A stretch of 64,000 bases of DNA. It comes from Plantactinospora mayteni. GTDB lineage: Bacteria; Actinomycetota; Actinomycetes; Mycobacteriales; Micromonosporaceae. The stretch lies in assembly GCF_016862935.1 (NCBI RefSeq), contig NZ_BONX01000039.1, forward strand, positions 27,234-91,233, in the 5' to 3' direction. Below the pieces are notes generated by a model. That model was not told the origin of the DNA, did no database searches, and saw only the letters and a list, made by a program, of their open reading frames with translations. A program made the translations under genes and the position numbers. Below, piece after piece: positions 24,497-32,106 of this stretch (positions are counted from its first letter, which is position 1; each line of letters begins with the position of its first letter).

Positions 24497-24886
24497 TCAC
24501 ACCCGCGCACCACGCCGAGCGCGGTACTCCTGCGCGGGCGTCAGCCCACCCGCGCGGCCGTTCGCCAGATGTGAACGGGTGGGCGCATCCCACTCGGGCC
24601 GACGGTTACTCGCCCGACCTCGGGCCGGCGGCGGGCTCGCTTCCGGGGTGGCCGGCGGCTGCGCCTTCGGCGTGACGGGTGGCGGCGTGGCCGACAGGCA
24701 CCGGATCTCGGCTCGCTCCACCTCGGTCAACTCGACGGGGGGTGGTGGCTGGTAGGGCGTGGGCACCAGTTCGACCGCATCCGGGCAGCGCCAGCGCCAA
24801 CCGCAGCGGCAGTACCGCCAGAGCCGGCGCCAGTCCCGGCGGTGGTAGGGCAGTGGCCCGGCCAGATGCCGGAGCAGCCTCTTCAT
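24497..24886 (-). CDS. Small basic Trp/Cys/Pro-rich protein of unknown function
   Basis: A 129-residue protein. The N-terminal part is basic and aromatic (HRRDWRRLWRYCRCGWRWRC) and could bind nucleic acid or metal. The middle is Pro-rich (TPYQPPPPVELTEVERAEI), and the end RPEWDAPTRSHLANGRAGGL looks conserved. ATG 24886 is chosen because a perfect AAGGAGG lies 6 bases upstream; the frame extends to 24961 over a hairpin. Divergent from the XRE-DUF397 unit, with which such genes often travel. Confidence 0.6.
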   Translation of the reverse strand: MKRLLRHLAGPLPYHRRDWRRLWRYCRCGWRWRCPDAVELVPTPYQPPPPVELTEVERAEIRCLSATPPPVTPKAQPPATPEASPPPARGRASNRRPEWDAPTRSHLANGRAGGLTPAQEYRARRGARV

Positions 24887-24910
24887 CACAACCTCCTTGG
24901 GGAGTTGGAG

Positions 24911-24947
24911 GGGAGCCGGTCCCGTTGGGGGGTCGAGACCGGCTCCC
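24911..24947. promoter_or_regulatory. Leader hairpin before small basic protein gene
   Basis: Perfect 11-bp arms GGGAGCCGGTC (24911-24921) and its complement (24937-24947) with a 15-base loop. On the minus strand it would form in the leader about 12 bases before the AAGGAGG site of the gene starting at 24886. It could affect translation or act as an attenuator; the function is inferred only from position. Confidence 0.45.
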
Positions 24948-25122
24948 GGGGCGAGTTCCACCCGGGCGCCTGGCGGTCACCGAGCAGTTCTGCTGGGTGA
25001 CACTCTGCTGTGGACGCCACTAGGCTCGGAAGGCGATCGAGCAGGTCACGGTGCAGGTCTGCCGAGCCGGCAGTGGCACCTGGTGACCATCTGGTGATCT
25101 ATACAGAGCCCCTGGAGGTCCT

Positions 25123-25920
25123 ATGGAACACGAGGACGATTTCGCCTTCATTCGCGACCAGCTTCGCCGGCAGCGAGCCCTGCGCGGCATGCCGCAGGAT
25201 GAGTTCGGCAAGCGGGCGAACTACTCGGCCTCGACGGTGTCCGCTGCGGAGACCGGTACCCGAGCGATCGACATGCCGTATGCCAAGCGTGCCGACGAGA
25301 TCCTGGAGACCGGTGGCCTGTTCGTACGCTTGCTGAAGAAGGCGCAGCGGTTCAGCGAGCCCTCCTGGTGGGAGCGCTGGCTGGACGCCGAGCGTGCCGC
25401 CAAGCAACTCCGGAATTACCACCCCAGCCTGATCCCGGGCCTCTTTCAGACCGAAAACTACGCCCGCGCGGTGCTGCGCCTCGAACTCACCCGGCCCGAG
25501 GTGGAGCTGGAGAAGCTGGTCGCGTCCCGGCTCGAACGGCAGGAGATCCTGACCCGCGACCAGCCGCCCTTGCTGATCGCCGTCATCGAAGAGTCGGCGC
25601 TGCGTGTCCGGGACGCCATCATGGCGGAGCAGGTCCGGCACCTGCTGCGGATGGCCGAGCTGCCCTACGTCCAGTTGCACCTGATCCCCGCCGACGCCGG
25701 GCTGCATGTCGGCCTCAACGGGCACCTCTCCCTGGCGAGGTCCGCCGACGGCTGCTGGGTGGGAAGCATGGAAAACCAGATCGTCGATTCCATCGTCGAC
25801 GACGAGGAGAGCATTGCTACGCTCCTCACGCGGTGGGAGGGTGTGCGCGGCGCAGCCCTGCCGGAGAACCTGTCGCGCGTCCTGTTGAAGAAAATCGAGA
25901 GCCAGCATCGACCTCAGTAG
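25123..25920 (+). CDS. XRE-family regulator with DUF5753 domain
   Basis: A 265-residue protein: helix-turn-helix at residues 9-65 (RDQLRRQRALRGMPQDEFGKR, SASTVSAAETGTR), followed by a DUF5753 domain from about 85 (WWERWLDAERAA, LIPGLFQTENYARAV, AVIEESALR, VQLHLIP). This pair of domains with a following DUF397 gene is very common in Streptomyces and Micromonosporaceae and is related to developmental regulators of the WhiJ/AbaA type. ATG 25123 follows GGAGGT. The DUF397 reading frame overlaps its 3' end. Confidence 0.92.
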   Translation: MEHEDDFAFIRDQLRRQRALRGMPQDEFGKRANYSASTVSAAETGTRAIDMPYAKRADEILETGGLFVRLLKKAQRFSEPSWWERWLDAERAAKQLRNYHPSLIPGLFQTENYARAVLRLELTRPEVELEKLVASRLERQEILTRDQPPLLIAVIEESALRVRDAIMAEQVRHLLRMAELPYVQLHLIPADAGLHVGLNGHLSLARSADGCWVGSMENQIVDSIVDDEESIATLLTRWEGVRGAALPENLSRVLLKKIESQHRPQ

Positions 25921-26098
25921 CGCCGAGTGGCGGAAGTCGTCCCGCAGCGGCACCAACGGTGGTGAGTGTGTCGAGGTGGCCGACAACCTGCCCGGCGTGG
26001 TCGCCGTGCGCGACAGCAAGGACCCGGCGGGCCCGGTGCTGACCTTCGGTCCGGCCGCGTGGCGGGCATTCGTCACCCTCGCTGCTCGGCAGGGCTAG
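25907..26098 (+). CDS. DUF397 protein lacking a canonical start codon
   Basis: The frame encodes a full-length DUF397 domain: IDLSSAEWRKSSRSG, then NGGECVEVADNL, VAVRDSKDP and FGPAAWRAFV, 63 residues. The frame is open only back to a TGA at 25886, and between it and the domain there is no ATG, GTG or TTG. Where relatives start with Met, the codon is ATC (25907). The first GTG (25976) would remove the conserved WRKSSRSG part. It overlaps the XRE gene by 14 bases, so coupled initiation at ATC is possible; loss of the start is the alternative. DUF397 proteins act with the adjacent XRE regulator. Confidence 0.7.
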   Translation: MDLSSAEWRKSSRSGTNGGECVEVADNLPGVVAVRDSKDPAGPVLTFGPAAWRAFVTLAARQG

Positions 26099-26174
26099 CG
26101 CGCACTCCTCGCCCGTCCGCTCGGGGGTTCGCGGTCCGTCGGCGGATGACCCGAGAAACCAGGAGACGCTGCCG

Positions 26175-26429
26175 GTGGAGAAGAAGACATGGCGATGGGA
26201 TAGCGATCATCGCTGCCATGACGACTGTGCACCGGACAGCTCTCTGGACTTCGAGGGCGACCAGGTGCGCTACGTCGGCTGGTGCTCGGACGTCGCCTTC
26301 GGTGGCGGGTACACGATCGGTTGTCAGACCGTCGAAGAGTTTCTCACCCAAGACCCTCTCGATGAGAAGATGCCTGCGGCGCTGGTCGCCGAGATCCGTG
26401 CGTATCTGCTCAGCCGGTCGATGAGGTGA
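26175..26429 (+). CDS. Hypothetical small acidic protein
   Basis: An 84-residue protein with four Cys (including RCHDDC) and a helical end (AALVAEIRAYLLSR). I do not recognise the family. GTG 26175 has AGGAGA about 10 bases upstream. It overlaps the following small gene as GTGA, which supports both as a translated pair. It follows the DUF397 gene by 76 bases and might belong to the same transcript. Confidence 0.5.
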   Translation: MEKKTWRWDSDHRCHDDCAPDSSLDFEGDQVRYVGWCSDVAFGGGYTIGCQTVEEFLTQDPLDEKMPAALVAEIRAYLLSRSMR

Positions 26430-26638
26430 GGCGGCGGTCGCGGCGCTTTCGTGTCGAAGACGGGCACCTGGCTCCGTCCTGGCCGGTGCAAGCTGTTCCG
26501 CACGCGGTGGTGACCGCGCCGGTCAGCGTCGTTCTCGACCAGATCGAGCTGCTCGAATACCACCGGGACCGGCGCATGTACGAGTGGACCAGCGCCCGGC
26601 CGTTGCCGATTGGCCGGGTACGCGCTCGACCCGCGTGA
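26426..26638 (+). CDS. Hypothetical small basic protein
   Basis: A 70-residue protein with a strongly basic start (RRRSRRFRVEDG), a hydrophobic middle (AVVTAPVSVVLDQIELLEYH) and a basic end. No family recognised. The GTG start overlaps the stop of the acidic 84-residue protein by 4 bases. A small acidic/basic overlapping pair is a layout seen in toxin-antitoxin modules, but no toxin fold is visible, so this is only a possibility. Confidence 0.42.
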   Translation: MRRRSRRFRVEDGHLAPSWPVQAVPHAVVTAPVSVVLDQIELLEYHRDRRMYEWTSARPLPIGRVRARPA

Positions 26639-26645
26639 TCCCGTC

Positions 26646-26685
26646 GCGCTGGTGGGATAGGGCGAGCGCTGGTGGGATAGGGCGA
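26646..26685. repeat. Perfect 20-bp tandem duplication
   Basis: GCGCTGGTGGGATAGGGCGA occurs twice in direct succession (26646-26665, 26666-26685), just after the small gene pair and before the convergent helical-repeat gene. It is probably a recent slippage duplication. Confidence 0.9.
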
Positions 26686-26720
26686 GGGGCGTCGCTCTCG
26701 CGCGGGTCGTTCCGTGCCGG

Positions 26721-29207
26721 TCAGTTCCACCAGCGATAGATGTCGCGGACGGCCGCGCGATACTCGTGTTCCGCCACTGGGCCCCCGAGGTCTCGGGCCG
26801 CGCTGGCGAGTGCCGGGGAGCCCGGCGCTTCCACGAACCGGTAGCGGTCCAACGCCGTACGGATCAGGTTCAGCACCTTCGCCCGCCCCTCGCCTCGCCG
26901 CCACGCGCGCTGGGCGCGGAGGAGTACGGCATGGACCGCCTTGTCCAGCCCCCAGGTCTCCCCGACGGGCACAGAGCTGAACTCAAAGGGCACCGGCCGG
27001 GTCGAGTCATTGGGGAGACCGGCGAACGCCTCGTCCGCCGAGTCGAGGAAACCATCGCGCCAGTAGCCCATTTCCTCCATCAGCAGCGCCCGGCGACGGT
27101 CGGAAGGAAGAAGGCGGGCGAGGTAGTCGAGGCCGCGCCGTGCCTCCCGGGCTGCGGTGAGCGCCTCCTCCAGCACCTCCTGCCGCTGCGGCGGAGGCAG
27201 TTGGCCCGACAGCGCGGCCAGCGCCCCCGCACGATTATCGGGATCGACGAACGAGCGGGCGGCGGCAAGCCCGGCGTCCAGGGCCACACCGGAGAGGTGC
27301 TCGGCCCTTCGGCTCAGGAAACGGCCGAGGTAGCCGGGGCGGTCCAGCTCTCGGATCTCGTTTACCACCACGGCCATCAACTCGTCGGGGAGGACCGGGC
27401 ACAACTCGTCGAGGACCTGATAGGCGAAGTAGTTCTCGTACGAGATGTTCTCCAGCCTGATCCTCAGCGCCTCGGCCAGCGCCGCGTGGCGGATCGGGTG
27501 ATCGGCGGGCAGCAGCGCGGCCCCCCTGATGATCAGGGAGGCGTTCTCCGCCGTACGGGCCAGTTCGACGGCCTCCTCCAGCGGCCCCGTCCGCTCCTCC
27601 GGCGGCATCAGCTCGACCACCTCGATCAGGAGGCTCGCCCGATCGTCCTCGTCGAGGAGTGCCCGCGCGGCCGACAACAACTCGGTCAGCACGTTCTGCC
27701 GGGCGCCGGCCGGCAAGATCCGAGCGAGCCGGACCAGTAACGGTTCGCGAACCTCCCGATCCGGGATCGTGCGTGCCAGGGCCAACGCGTCCGCCAGGAC
27801 CTGATGGCGCTCGTTCGGCGGTAGGACCTCGGCCACTTCCGCGAGCGCCTCGACGTGCCGGTCCGGTGCCGAGGACCGGGCGGCCCCGGCAATCGCCGCC
27901 TGGCGCTCGCGAGCGGGCAGGAGCAGCACGGCTTTGGTCCAGCGCCACCCCAGGCTCTCGGGACTGATCGGTCCCAACTCGGCGACGGCAGTCTCTCGGG
28001 CGTCTTCGGGAAGTCGCGGGATCAGTGCGATCAACAGCGAGGCCCGCGAGAACGGGTCGGGCATTGCCAGCGCGGTGGGCAGGGTCTTCAACGCCTGCGT
28101 GGCGTTCAGAAACGGGGCCAGGCCCTCCAGCGCATCGGAGCGGTAGACATCTGCCGGGAGCAGTCGGGCAACGGTCAGGGCAGCACCCATCACCTCGGCC
28201 GGCAGGTGCGGGGCGAGCCCGGTCAGCGCCACGATAGGGCTGCTGACGCCCTCCAACCCCGCGGCGAACTCCACCGCGCGGCGCAGTCCCTCGGGTGACA
28301 GCAGCGCGGCCGCCTCGGTCAGCAGATCATCGTCAACGCTGGGGTCGCTTCTCTCGTTGGCGATCATGGCACTGGCCACTGCCTCGTGGAGCGCCTGCGG
28401 TCGTTGTTCGGTCGGCAGATGCGGCAGCATGTCCAGCAGGATGCGTGCTCGATGGCCGCCACGAAGACGGCGGGCGTCGTTCAGTGCCCGGACGTCGTCC
28501 CAGAGTCCCGCTTCCAGCAACGTGATCGCCATTGAGCCGCGCGATCGGTCAGCCTGCCCCGCACACACTCTCATCAGCGTGTAGCGCATTTCGAGGCCCA
28601 GCGACGGTGCCGATTGCTGGGGTGCCGATCGCCGGGCGGAAGCGTCGGTGGCCTCGCGCGCCAACCGCCTCGCGGCTTCCAGGTCCTGAAGGTAGCCGTC
28701 GACCTGACCGGCCCGGTGCCGGGCGTCGAACCACACGTTCATCACCCTCGGCCGCCCCTGCCCGGCCGGCTGTTCACACGCCAACAGCCGATGCACCTCC
28801 GCACTCCGCCCAGCCCCGAGGAGATGCCGGACCAGATGACGCAGCCCGTACCCGCCGTCGACGTCCCCGAGCCGCGGACGTGCCGCCAGCAACGGCAATC
28901 CGTCCTCCAGCCCACCCCACAGGGCGAGATAGTGGTCGGCGATCCGGCCATGAGTCGCCACCAGCGAAGCGGACAGCCTCACGTCGAACAGGCGCCGCAC
29001 CGCACGGAGCAACTGGCCGGGTCCAACCCCGGAGATATCCTCACGCGTCTCCGGAGGCATCCCGCTCAGGTGGCGCAGCCGCACCGGCTCGCTCGCGGCC
29101 AGACCCAGCCAGCGCGCGATGACCTCGGCATCGACCGGCTCACCCGATGCGGCCATCATCACCAGTACCGACGAGCCGAGATCGCCCACGTCGCGTCGAT
29201 CGCTCAT
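26721..29207 (-). CDS. Helical-repeat protein, C-terminal part of a STAND-type NTPase (NTPase domain missing)
   Basis: An 828-residue protein. Residues 5-150 resemble the winged-helix and linker after the NTPase core of actinobacterial STAND/NACHT proteins (SVLVMMAASGEPVDAEVIARWLGL; HGRIADHYLALWGGL; DGGYGLRHLVRHLLGAG). From about 220 to the end are many 30-40 residue helical repeats of the pattern LPxxxRxxxLxEAxxLAR. No Walker A or B motif is present, so the signal-dependent switch part is absent. The start ATG 29207 has only a weak ribosome site. A transposase relic lies 100-250 bases upstream, so 5' truncation by transposition is likely. It may be a decayed immune or signalling sensor. Confidence 0.65.
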   Translation of the reverse strand: MSDRRDVGDLGSSVLVMMAASGEPVDAEVIARWLGLAASEPVRLRHLSGMPPETREDISGVGPGQLLRAVRRLFDVRLSASLVATHGRIADHYLALWGGLEDGLPLLAARPRLGDVDGGYGLRHLVRHLLGAGRSAEVHRLLACEQPAGQGRPRVMNVWFDARHRAGQVDGYLQDLEAARRLAREATDASARRSAPQQSAPSLGLEMRYTLMRVCAGQADRSRGSMAITLLEAGLWDDVRALNDARRLRGGHRARILLDMLPHLPTEQRPQALHEAVASAMIANERSDPSVDDDLLTEAAALLSPEGLRRAVEFAAGLEGVSSPIVALTGLAPHLPAEVMGAALTVARLLPADVYRSDALEGLAPFLNATQALKTLPTALAMPDPFSRASLLIALIPRLPEDARETAVAELGPISPESLGWRWTKAVLLLPARERQAAIAGAARSSAPDRHVEALAEVAEVLPPNERHQVLADALALARTIPDREVREPLLVRLARILPAGARQNVLTELLSAARALLDEDDRASLLIEVVELMPPEERTGPLEEAVELARTAENASLIIRGAALLPADHPIRHAALAEALRIRLENISYENYFAYQVLDELCPVLPDELMAVVVNEIRELDRPGYLGRFLSRRAEHLSGVALDAGLAAARSFVDPDNRAGALAALSGQLPPPQRQEVLEEALTAAREARRGLDYLARLLPSDRRRALLMEEMGYWRDGFLDSADEAFAGLPNDSTRPVPFEFSSVPVGETWGLDKAVHAVLLRAQRAWRRGEGRAKVLNLIRTALDRYRFVEAPGSPALASAARDLGGPVAEHEYRAAVRDIYRWWN

Positions 29208-29305
29208 GATTCCGGGGACCCTAGCCCGCCTGCCGGCCCTTCGCATCACCGTTTCGCGACGACCTGGCTCGTGACGGGCCCAAGCCGGATGGACGGCCGG
29301 TGGCC

Positions 29306-29454
29306 AGTGACCACACGCTCCAGACACGCGGCAACAGCCTGCTCAAGATGACCTCCAAAGCCCTGCGTAACGTCACCGTCTGTCCCTGAAGATCGGTGAC
29401 ATCGTCGCCGCCGCGCTGGTCATCCTCCACATCGAATACGGGCGAACCACCTGA
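29306..29454 (+). pseudogene. Relic of a DDE transposase C-terminus, frameshifted
   Basis: The frame from 29306 reads GNSLLKMTSKALRNVTVCP then TGA at 29387; the next frame continues KIGDIVAAALVILHIEYGRTT and stops at 29452. Inserting one G after base 29388 joins them as VCPWKIGDIVAAALVI. The pattern GNSLLK-KALR-CPxxIG-AALVILHxE is typical of the end of IS5-type/DDE_Tnp_4 transposases in actinobacteria. No catalytic DDE residues, complete element or terminal repeats are visible. This is recognition from memory of the family end, not an alignment. Confidence 0.5.
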
Positions 29455-29496
29455 ACGAAACACTACGCACAGCAACCGACCGCTACCCGGAAACGT

Positions 29497-29799
29497 TCAG
29501 TGTCTTTGTATTGGCGCGGTGGCCCTGGGCCGAGGGTCGTCGTCCGCGACCGCCAGCAGGAATCGTCGAAACGTCGGATAGGACCGCCGCCTGTCCTTGC
29601 CGTCGACACAGGTCCATACCGGCGGGTCGTCCGGCGCCGTGCTCACGTTCGGAATGTAGAAGACGAAATAGCCGCCCCCAAGAGCGATCATGAAAGTATC
29701 GTCGAGCCATGAAACATCGTCATCGAGATCCGCCAGCTCGGCGCGCATGTCGTCCTTGATCTGGAGAAGATCTTCGTAGTTCCAGTCGACGGCCGGCAT
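29497..29799 (-). CDS. Hypothetical small acidic protein, possibly SUKH/SMI1-like
   Basis: A 100-residue acidic protein (VDWNYEDLLQIKDDMRAELADLDDD) followed by strands ALGGGYFVFYIPN and a C-terminal helix YPTFRRFLLAVADDD. The strand-then-FLLAVADD end recalls SMI1/KNR4 (SUKH) immunity proteins but it is shorter than usual, so the call is tentative. ATG 29799 overlaps the stop of the preceding gene by one base (TGATG), supporting co-translation. Confidence 0.5.
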   Translation of the reverse strand: MPAVDWNYEDLLQIKDDMRAELADLDDDVSWLDDTFMIALGGGYFVFYIPNVSTAPDDPPVWTCVDGKDRRRSYPTFRRFLLAVADDDPRPRATAPIQRH

Positions 29800-30341
29800 C
29801 AACGGACGGGGATTCCGGCTGTCGGGTGGGGCGTACCCGCCTCGCGACCGACGATCGCGTCACCCTGTGTCGGGAAGTACCAGGCGTCGAGGCCAGACGT
29901 CCCGGGGTCGACGACCACGGTCTCGGTCCATTTCGGCGCGGTGGCGGTGACGACGTACCGACCCCGGGCCAGCAGCCGGCTGAACGGCTCCAGCGCCTCG
30001 GTCCGCAGTCCCCGCACCTCGCCGGTACGCCGGTTGACCCGCGGCCCCGGGTCGGCGAGCCAGTCCCGGAGCGCGTCGAGCTCCTCCGGCCGTACGGTCT
30101 GCCAGGTCGACCGGGCCGCCAACTGCCCCACGCTGCCATGACAGTCGTACGCCGCCAGCCGGGCCGGCTTACCGCGCAGATAGAGCACGCTGGCGAAGCC
30201 GTTGCCAAGCAACTCGACCACGCCGGCGCCGGAACGTACCTCGATCGGCTTGCCGTCCACCCCAGCCAGGGTAGTGCGGCGTGACCGGGCTATTGCCGCC
30301 CTGCCAGGCAAGGCGACGAAGCCCATCGAGATCACGAACAC
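29799..30341 (-). CDS. Hypothetical protein, start uncertain
   Basis: Up to 180 residues, mixed alpha/beta, with IEVRSGAGVVELLGNGFAS, DPGPRVNRRTGEVRGL and RYVVTATAPKWTETVVVDP. No family recognised and no signal peptide. The frame opens directly after a TGA at 30342; GTG 30341 has no ribosome site, and GTG 30260 (VDGKPIEV) is a plausible alternative giving 153 residues. The upstream part overlaps another open frame (30169-30522). It is co-directional with its neighbours in an operon-like row. Confidence 0.5.
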   Translation of the reverse strand: MFVISMGFVALPGRAAIARSRRTTLAGVDGKPIEVRSGAGVVELLGNGFASVLYLRGKPARLAAYDCHGSVGQLAARSTWQTVRPEELDALRDWLADPGPRVNRRTGEVRGLRTEALEPFSRLLARGRYVVTATAPKWTETVVVDPGTSGLDAWYFPTQGDAIVGREAGTPHPTAGIPVR

Positions 30342-30522
30342 TCAAATGGCCAGAGGTTAGCGACTCTAGATGCTTCCCCAGGAAGCTGGCGAGGCAACCC
30401 CAGAGGTCTTCGTTCCGGCCATCGGTTAGTCGAGTCTTGCCGAAATGCCCATACTCCGTGATCCGACTTCGGTACTTCGGGTCACCGATTGCCAGGAAAT
30501 GGGTATGGGGATGTCCTGACAT
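30169..30522 (-). CDS. Hypothetical overlapping ORF, possibly truncated by frameshift
   Basis: A 117-residue frame. The N-terminal two thirds look protein-like (FLAIGDPKYRSRITEYGHFG, DLWGCLASFLGKHLES), but the last 40 residues are Arg/Gly-rich and lie over the start of the next gene in another frame, as expected if the natural end was lost. ATG 30522 lies four bases after the preceding stop, fitting an operon. Either a real small gene with a spurious tail or the 5' part of a gene broken near 30300. Confidence 0.35.
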   Translation of the reverse strand: MSGHPHTHFLAIGDPKYRSRITEYGHFGKTRLTDGRNEDLWGCLASFLGKHLESLTSGHLSVRDLDGLRRLAWQGGNSPVTPHYPGWGGRQADRGTFRRRRGRVAWQRLRQRALSAR

Positions 30523-30526
30523 CTGG

Positions 30527-31231
30527 TCACAAGCGCTCCGAAAGTCGCTGCCGAAGGGGCTCGTAGTCGTGTGCGGGAAATACCTCGGGAAAGACTTCGA
30601 GCATGGATTTCAGATTGGTGACGGGCCCCACGAACTCACGGGATGCAAGCGGCGCTTCAGTGAAGAGGTACTGCCATCCGGAGGTCCCCTTGGTGACCAG
30701 GATCGCGTCGAGATACTGGCAGTAGTCGACATCCATCTTGAAGGTCCCGTGCGCCGGGTCGTAATACCAGATTTCCGGGCTGTCCACGCTTGGCTGAAGC
30801 CTGATGGCCGCAAGGGCTCCCGTGCCGCTTTCTGGACGATCGTCCAGAACTCGCAGTTGTTCGTAGAGTTGCTGCTCGGACGTCGAGGAACTGGCGCTGG
30901 CCAGTGGAGGGGTGGGCGTGCCCAGGGCAGCAAGCAGATAGGACATGCGCATTTCGCCGGGGAAGGCCACGCCTTGGGCCTCGTACCGCCAGTGGCACCA
31001 GAATTGCGAGAATCGCATGTAGCAGCGCTGCAGCGACGGACGCAAGGGCATGTCGAACCAGTCGGCGACCAGCTGGAAGGCGCTTTCGGCATCGCCGAAC
31101 TCGTGGGCGATATCACCCTGATTGTCGATGTCCACCTCGATGCCAGGAGCGTCCCTCAGCTCATCCAGCATCGCCACCAGATTCTCTTCGAATTCTGTCA
31201 TTTTAGTCACATTTACGTACTCGAAGATCAA
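30527..31231 (-). CDS. Hypothetical protein, SUKH/SMI1-like
   Basis: A 234-residue acidic soluble protein. The C-terminal half (IWYYDPAHGTFKMDVDYCQYLDAIL, TKGTSGWQYLFTE) has the layout of SUKH-superfamily (SMI1/KNR4) proteins, often immunity proteins against contact-dependent toxins or scaffold factors. The start is TTG 31231 because GGAGG lies 7 bases upstream; ATG 31201 is an internal alternative, and the open frame to 31471 lies over the preceding gene. No toxin gene is visible nearby. The family assignment is moderate. Confidence 0.55.
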   Translation of the reverse strand: MIFEYVNVTKMTEFEENLVAMLDELRDAPGIEVDIDNQGDIAHEFGDAESAFQLVADWFDMPLRPSLQRCYMRFSQFWCHWRYEAQGVAFPGEMRMSYLLAALGTPTPPLASASSSTSEQQLYEQLRVLDDRPESGTGALAAIRLQPSVDSPEIWYYDPAHGTFKMDVDYCQYLDAILVTKGTSGWQYLFTEAPLASREFVGPVTNLKSMLEVFPEVFPAHDYEPLRQRLSERL

Positions 31232-31248
31232 GCTCCTACCTCCATGTG

Positions 31249-32022
31249 TTAGTCGACGCTCATCGAGAAGCCGTAGCAGAGGCTGCGGCCCGGGACGGGC
31301 AGCCCTGCGGGCAGCCGCGTACCGGTTAGCTCGGGGACGGCAACGGCGTTCCAGTCCACCTCGTGGTCTGTCAGATACGGGCCGAGGTCGATGGAGTTCA
31401 CCGCAGCGCCGTCCACGTACGTGACCAGGACGGGCGGTTCGTCGAATCCACCCACGGACAGCCTCAGCCATGCGTCGCAGGCCCAGCGGATCTCGTCAGG
31501 ATCAGACGCGACGATGGTCACGAGGTACAGCATGGACCCACTACCCGCCTCATCCTTCAGCAGGTAGAAGCTGTAAGCGTTCTGCACAGGAGGCTTTTCG
31601 CTCACCCCGAGCCGAATGGCCAACTCGTGCAGTCCGGCCTTGGCATCATCACCGGGGTCGGCCGGACCTATCTGGGCGAACAGCTCCCGCGCCTCAGCCC
31701 GTATCCGCTCGACGGGGCCCTCGTCCTCTCCACGGTCCCCCACACCGTCAGGGTTCAGCTCCAGCCCGTTCTCCCCGTGGGAGACCTGCTGAGCCAGACA
31801 CCCGGTCAGCAGGATCAAGGTCTCGACGTCATAGGGATATGCCTTCAACGCAGCGCGCAACCAGCGCTCTTCAGGCCAGGTCGGGCCCTCTTCTGCCAGG
31901 GAGTGGTCCAGGGGGTTTGTCGCCGTCAGACTCAGTAGCCGCCCCAGCTCCCGTGCTGCCCGGGCATCGCCTGTGGTCGCTGCGGTCTCCAGCCGTGCGA
32001 TTGTCTCATCGCTGATCGCCAT
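31249..32022 (-). CDS. Hypothetical protein with N-terminal TPR-like helices
   Basis: A 257-residue acidic protein. The first 100 residues are helical and TPR-like (ARLETAATTGDARAARELGRLL; WLRAALKAYPYDVETLILLTGCL). The C-terminal 110 residues are mixed strands (FYLLKDEAGSGSMLYLVTIVA). No family recognised. ATG 32022 is preferred over 32046 because the extension is not conserved-looking; no strong ribosome site precedes either. First gene of the row running to 29497. Confidence 0.55.
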   Translation of the reverse strand: MAISDETIARLETAATTGDARAARELGRLLSLTATNPLDHSLAEEGPTWPEERWLRAALKAYPYDVETLILLTGCLAQQVSHGENGLELNPDGVGDRGEDEGPVERIRAEARELFAQIGPADPGDDAKAGLHELAIRLGVSEKPPVQNAYSFYLLKDEAGSGSMLYLVTIVASDPDEIRWACDAWLRLSVGGFDEPPVLVTYVDGAAVNSIDLGPYLTDHEVDWNAVAVPELTGTRLPAGLPVPGRSLCYGFSMSVD

Positions 32023-32106
32023 GGGCCGCACGTTACGACCCGCCACTGACAGCCGGGTAGCCCGATCTGCGCGACCTCTTACTCGTCCAGGGTCGGTCCG
32101 GGCAGG

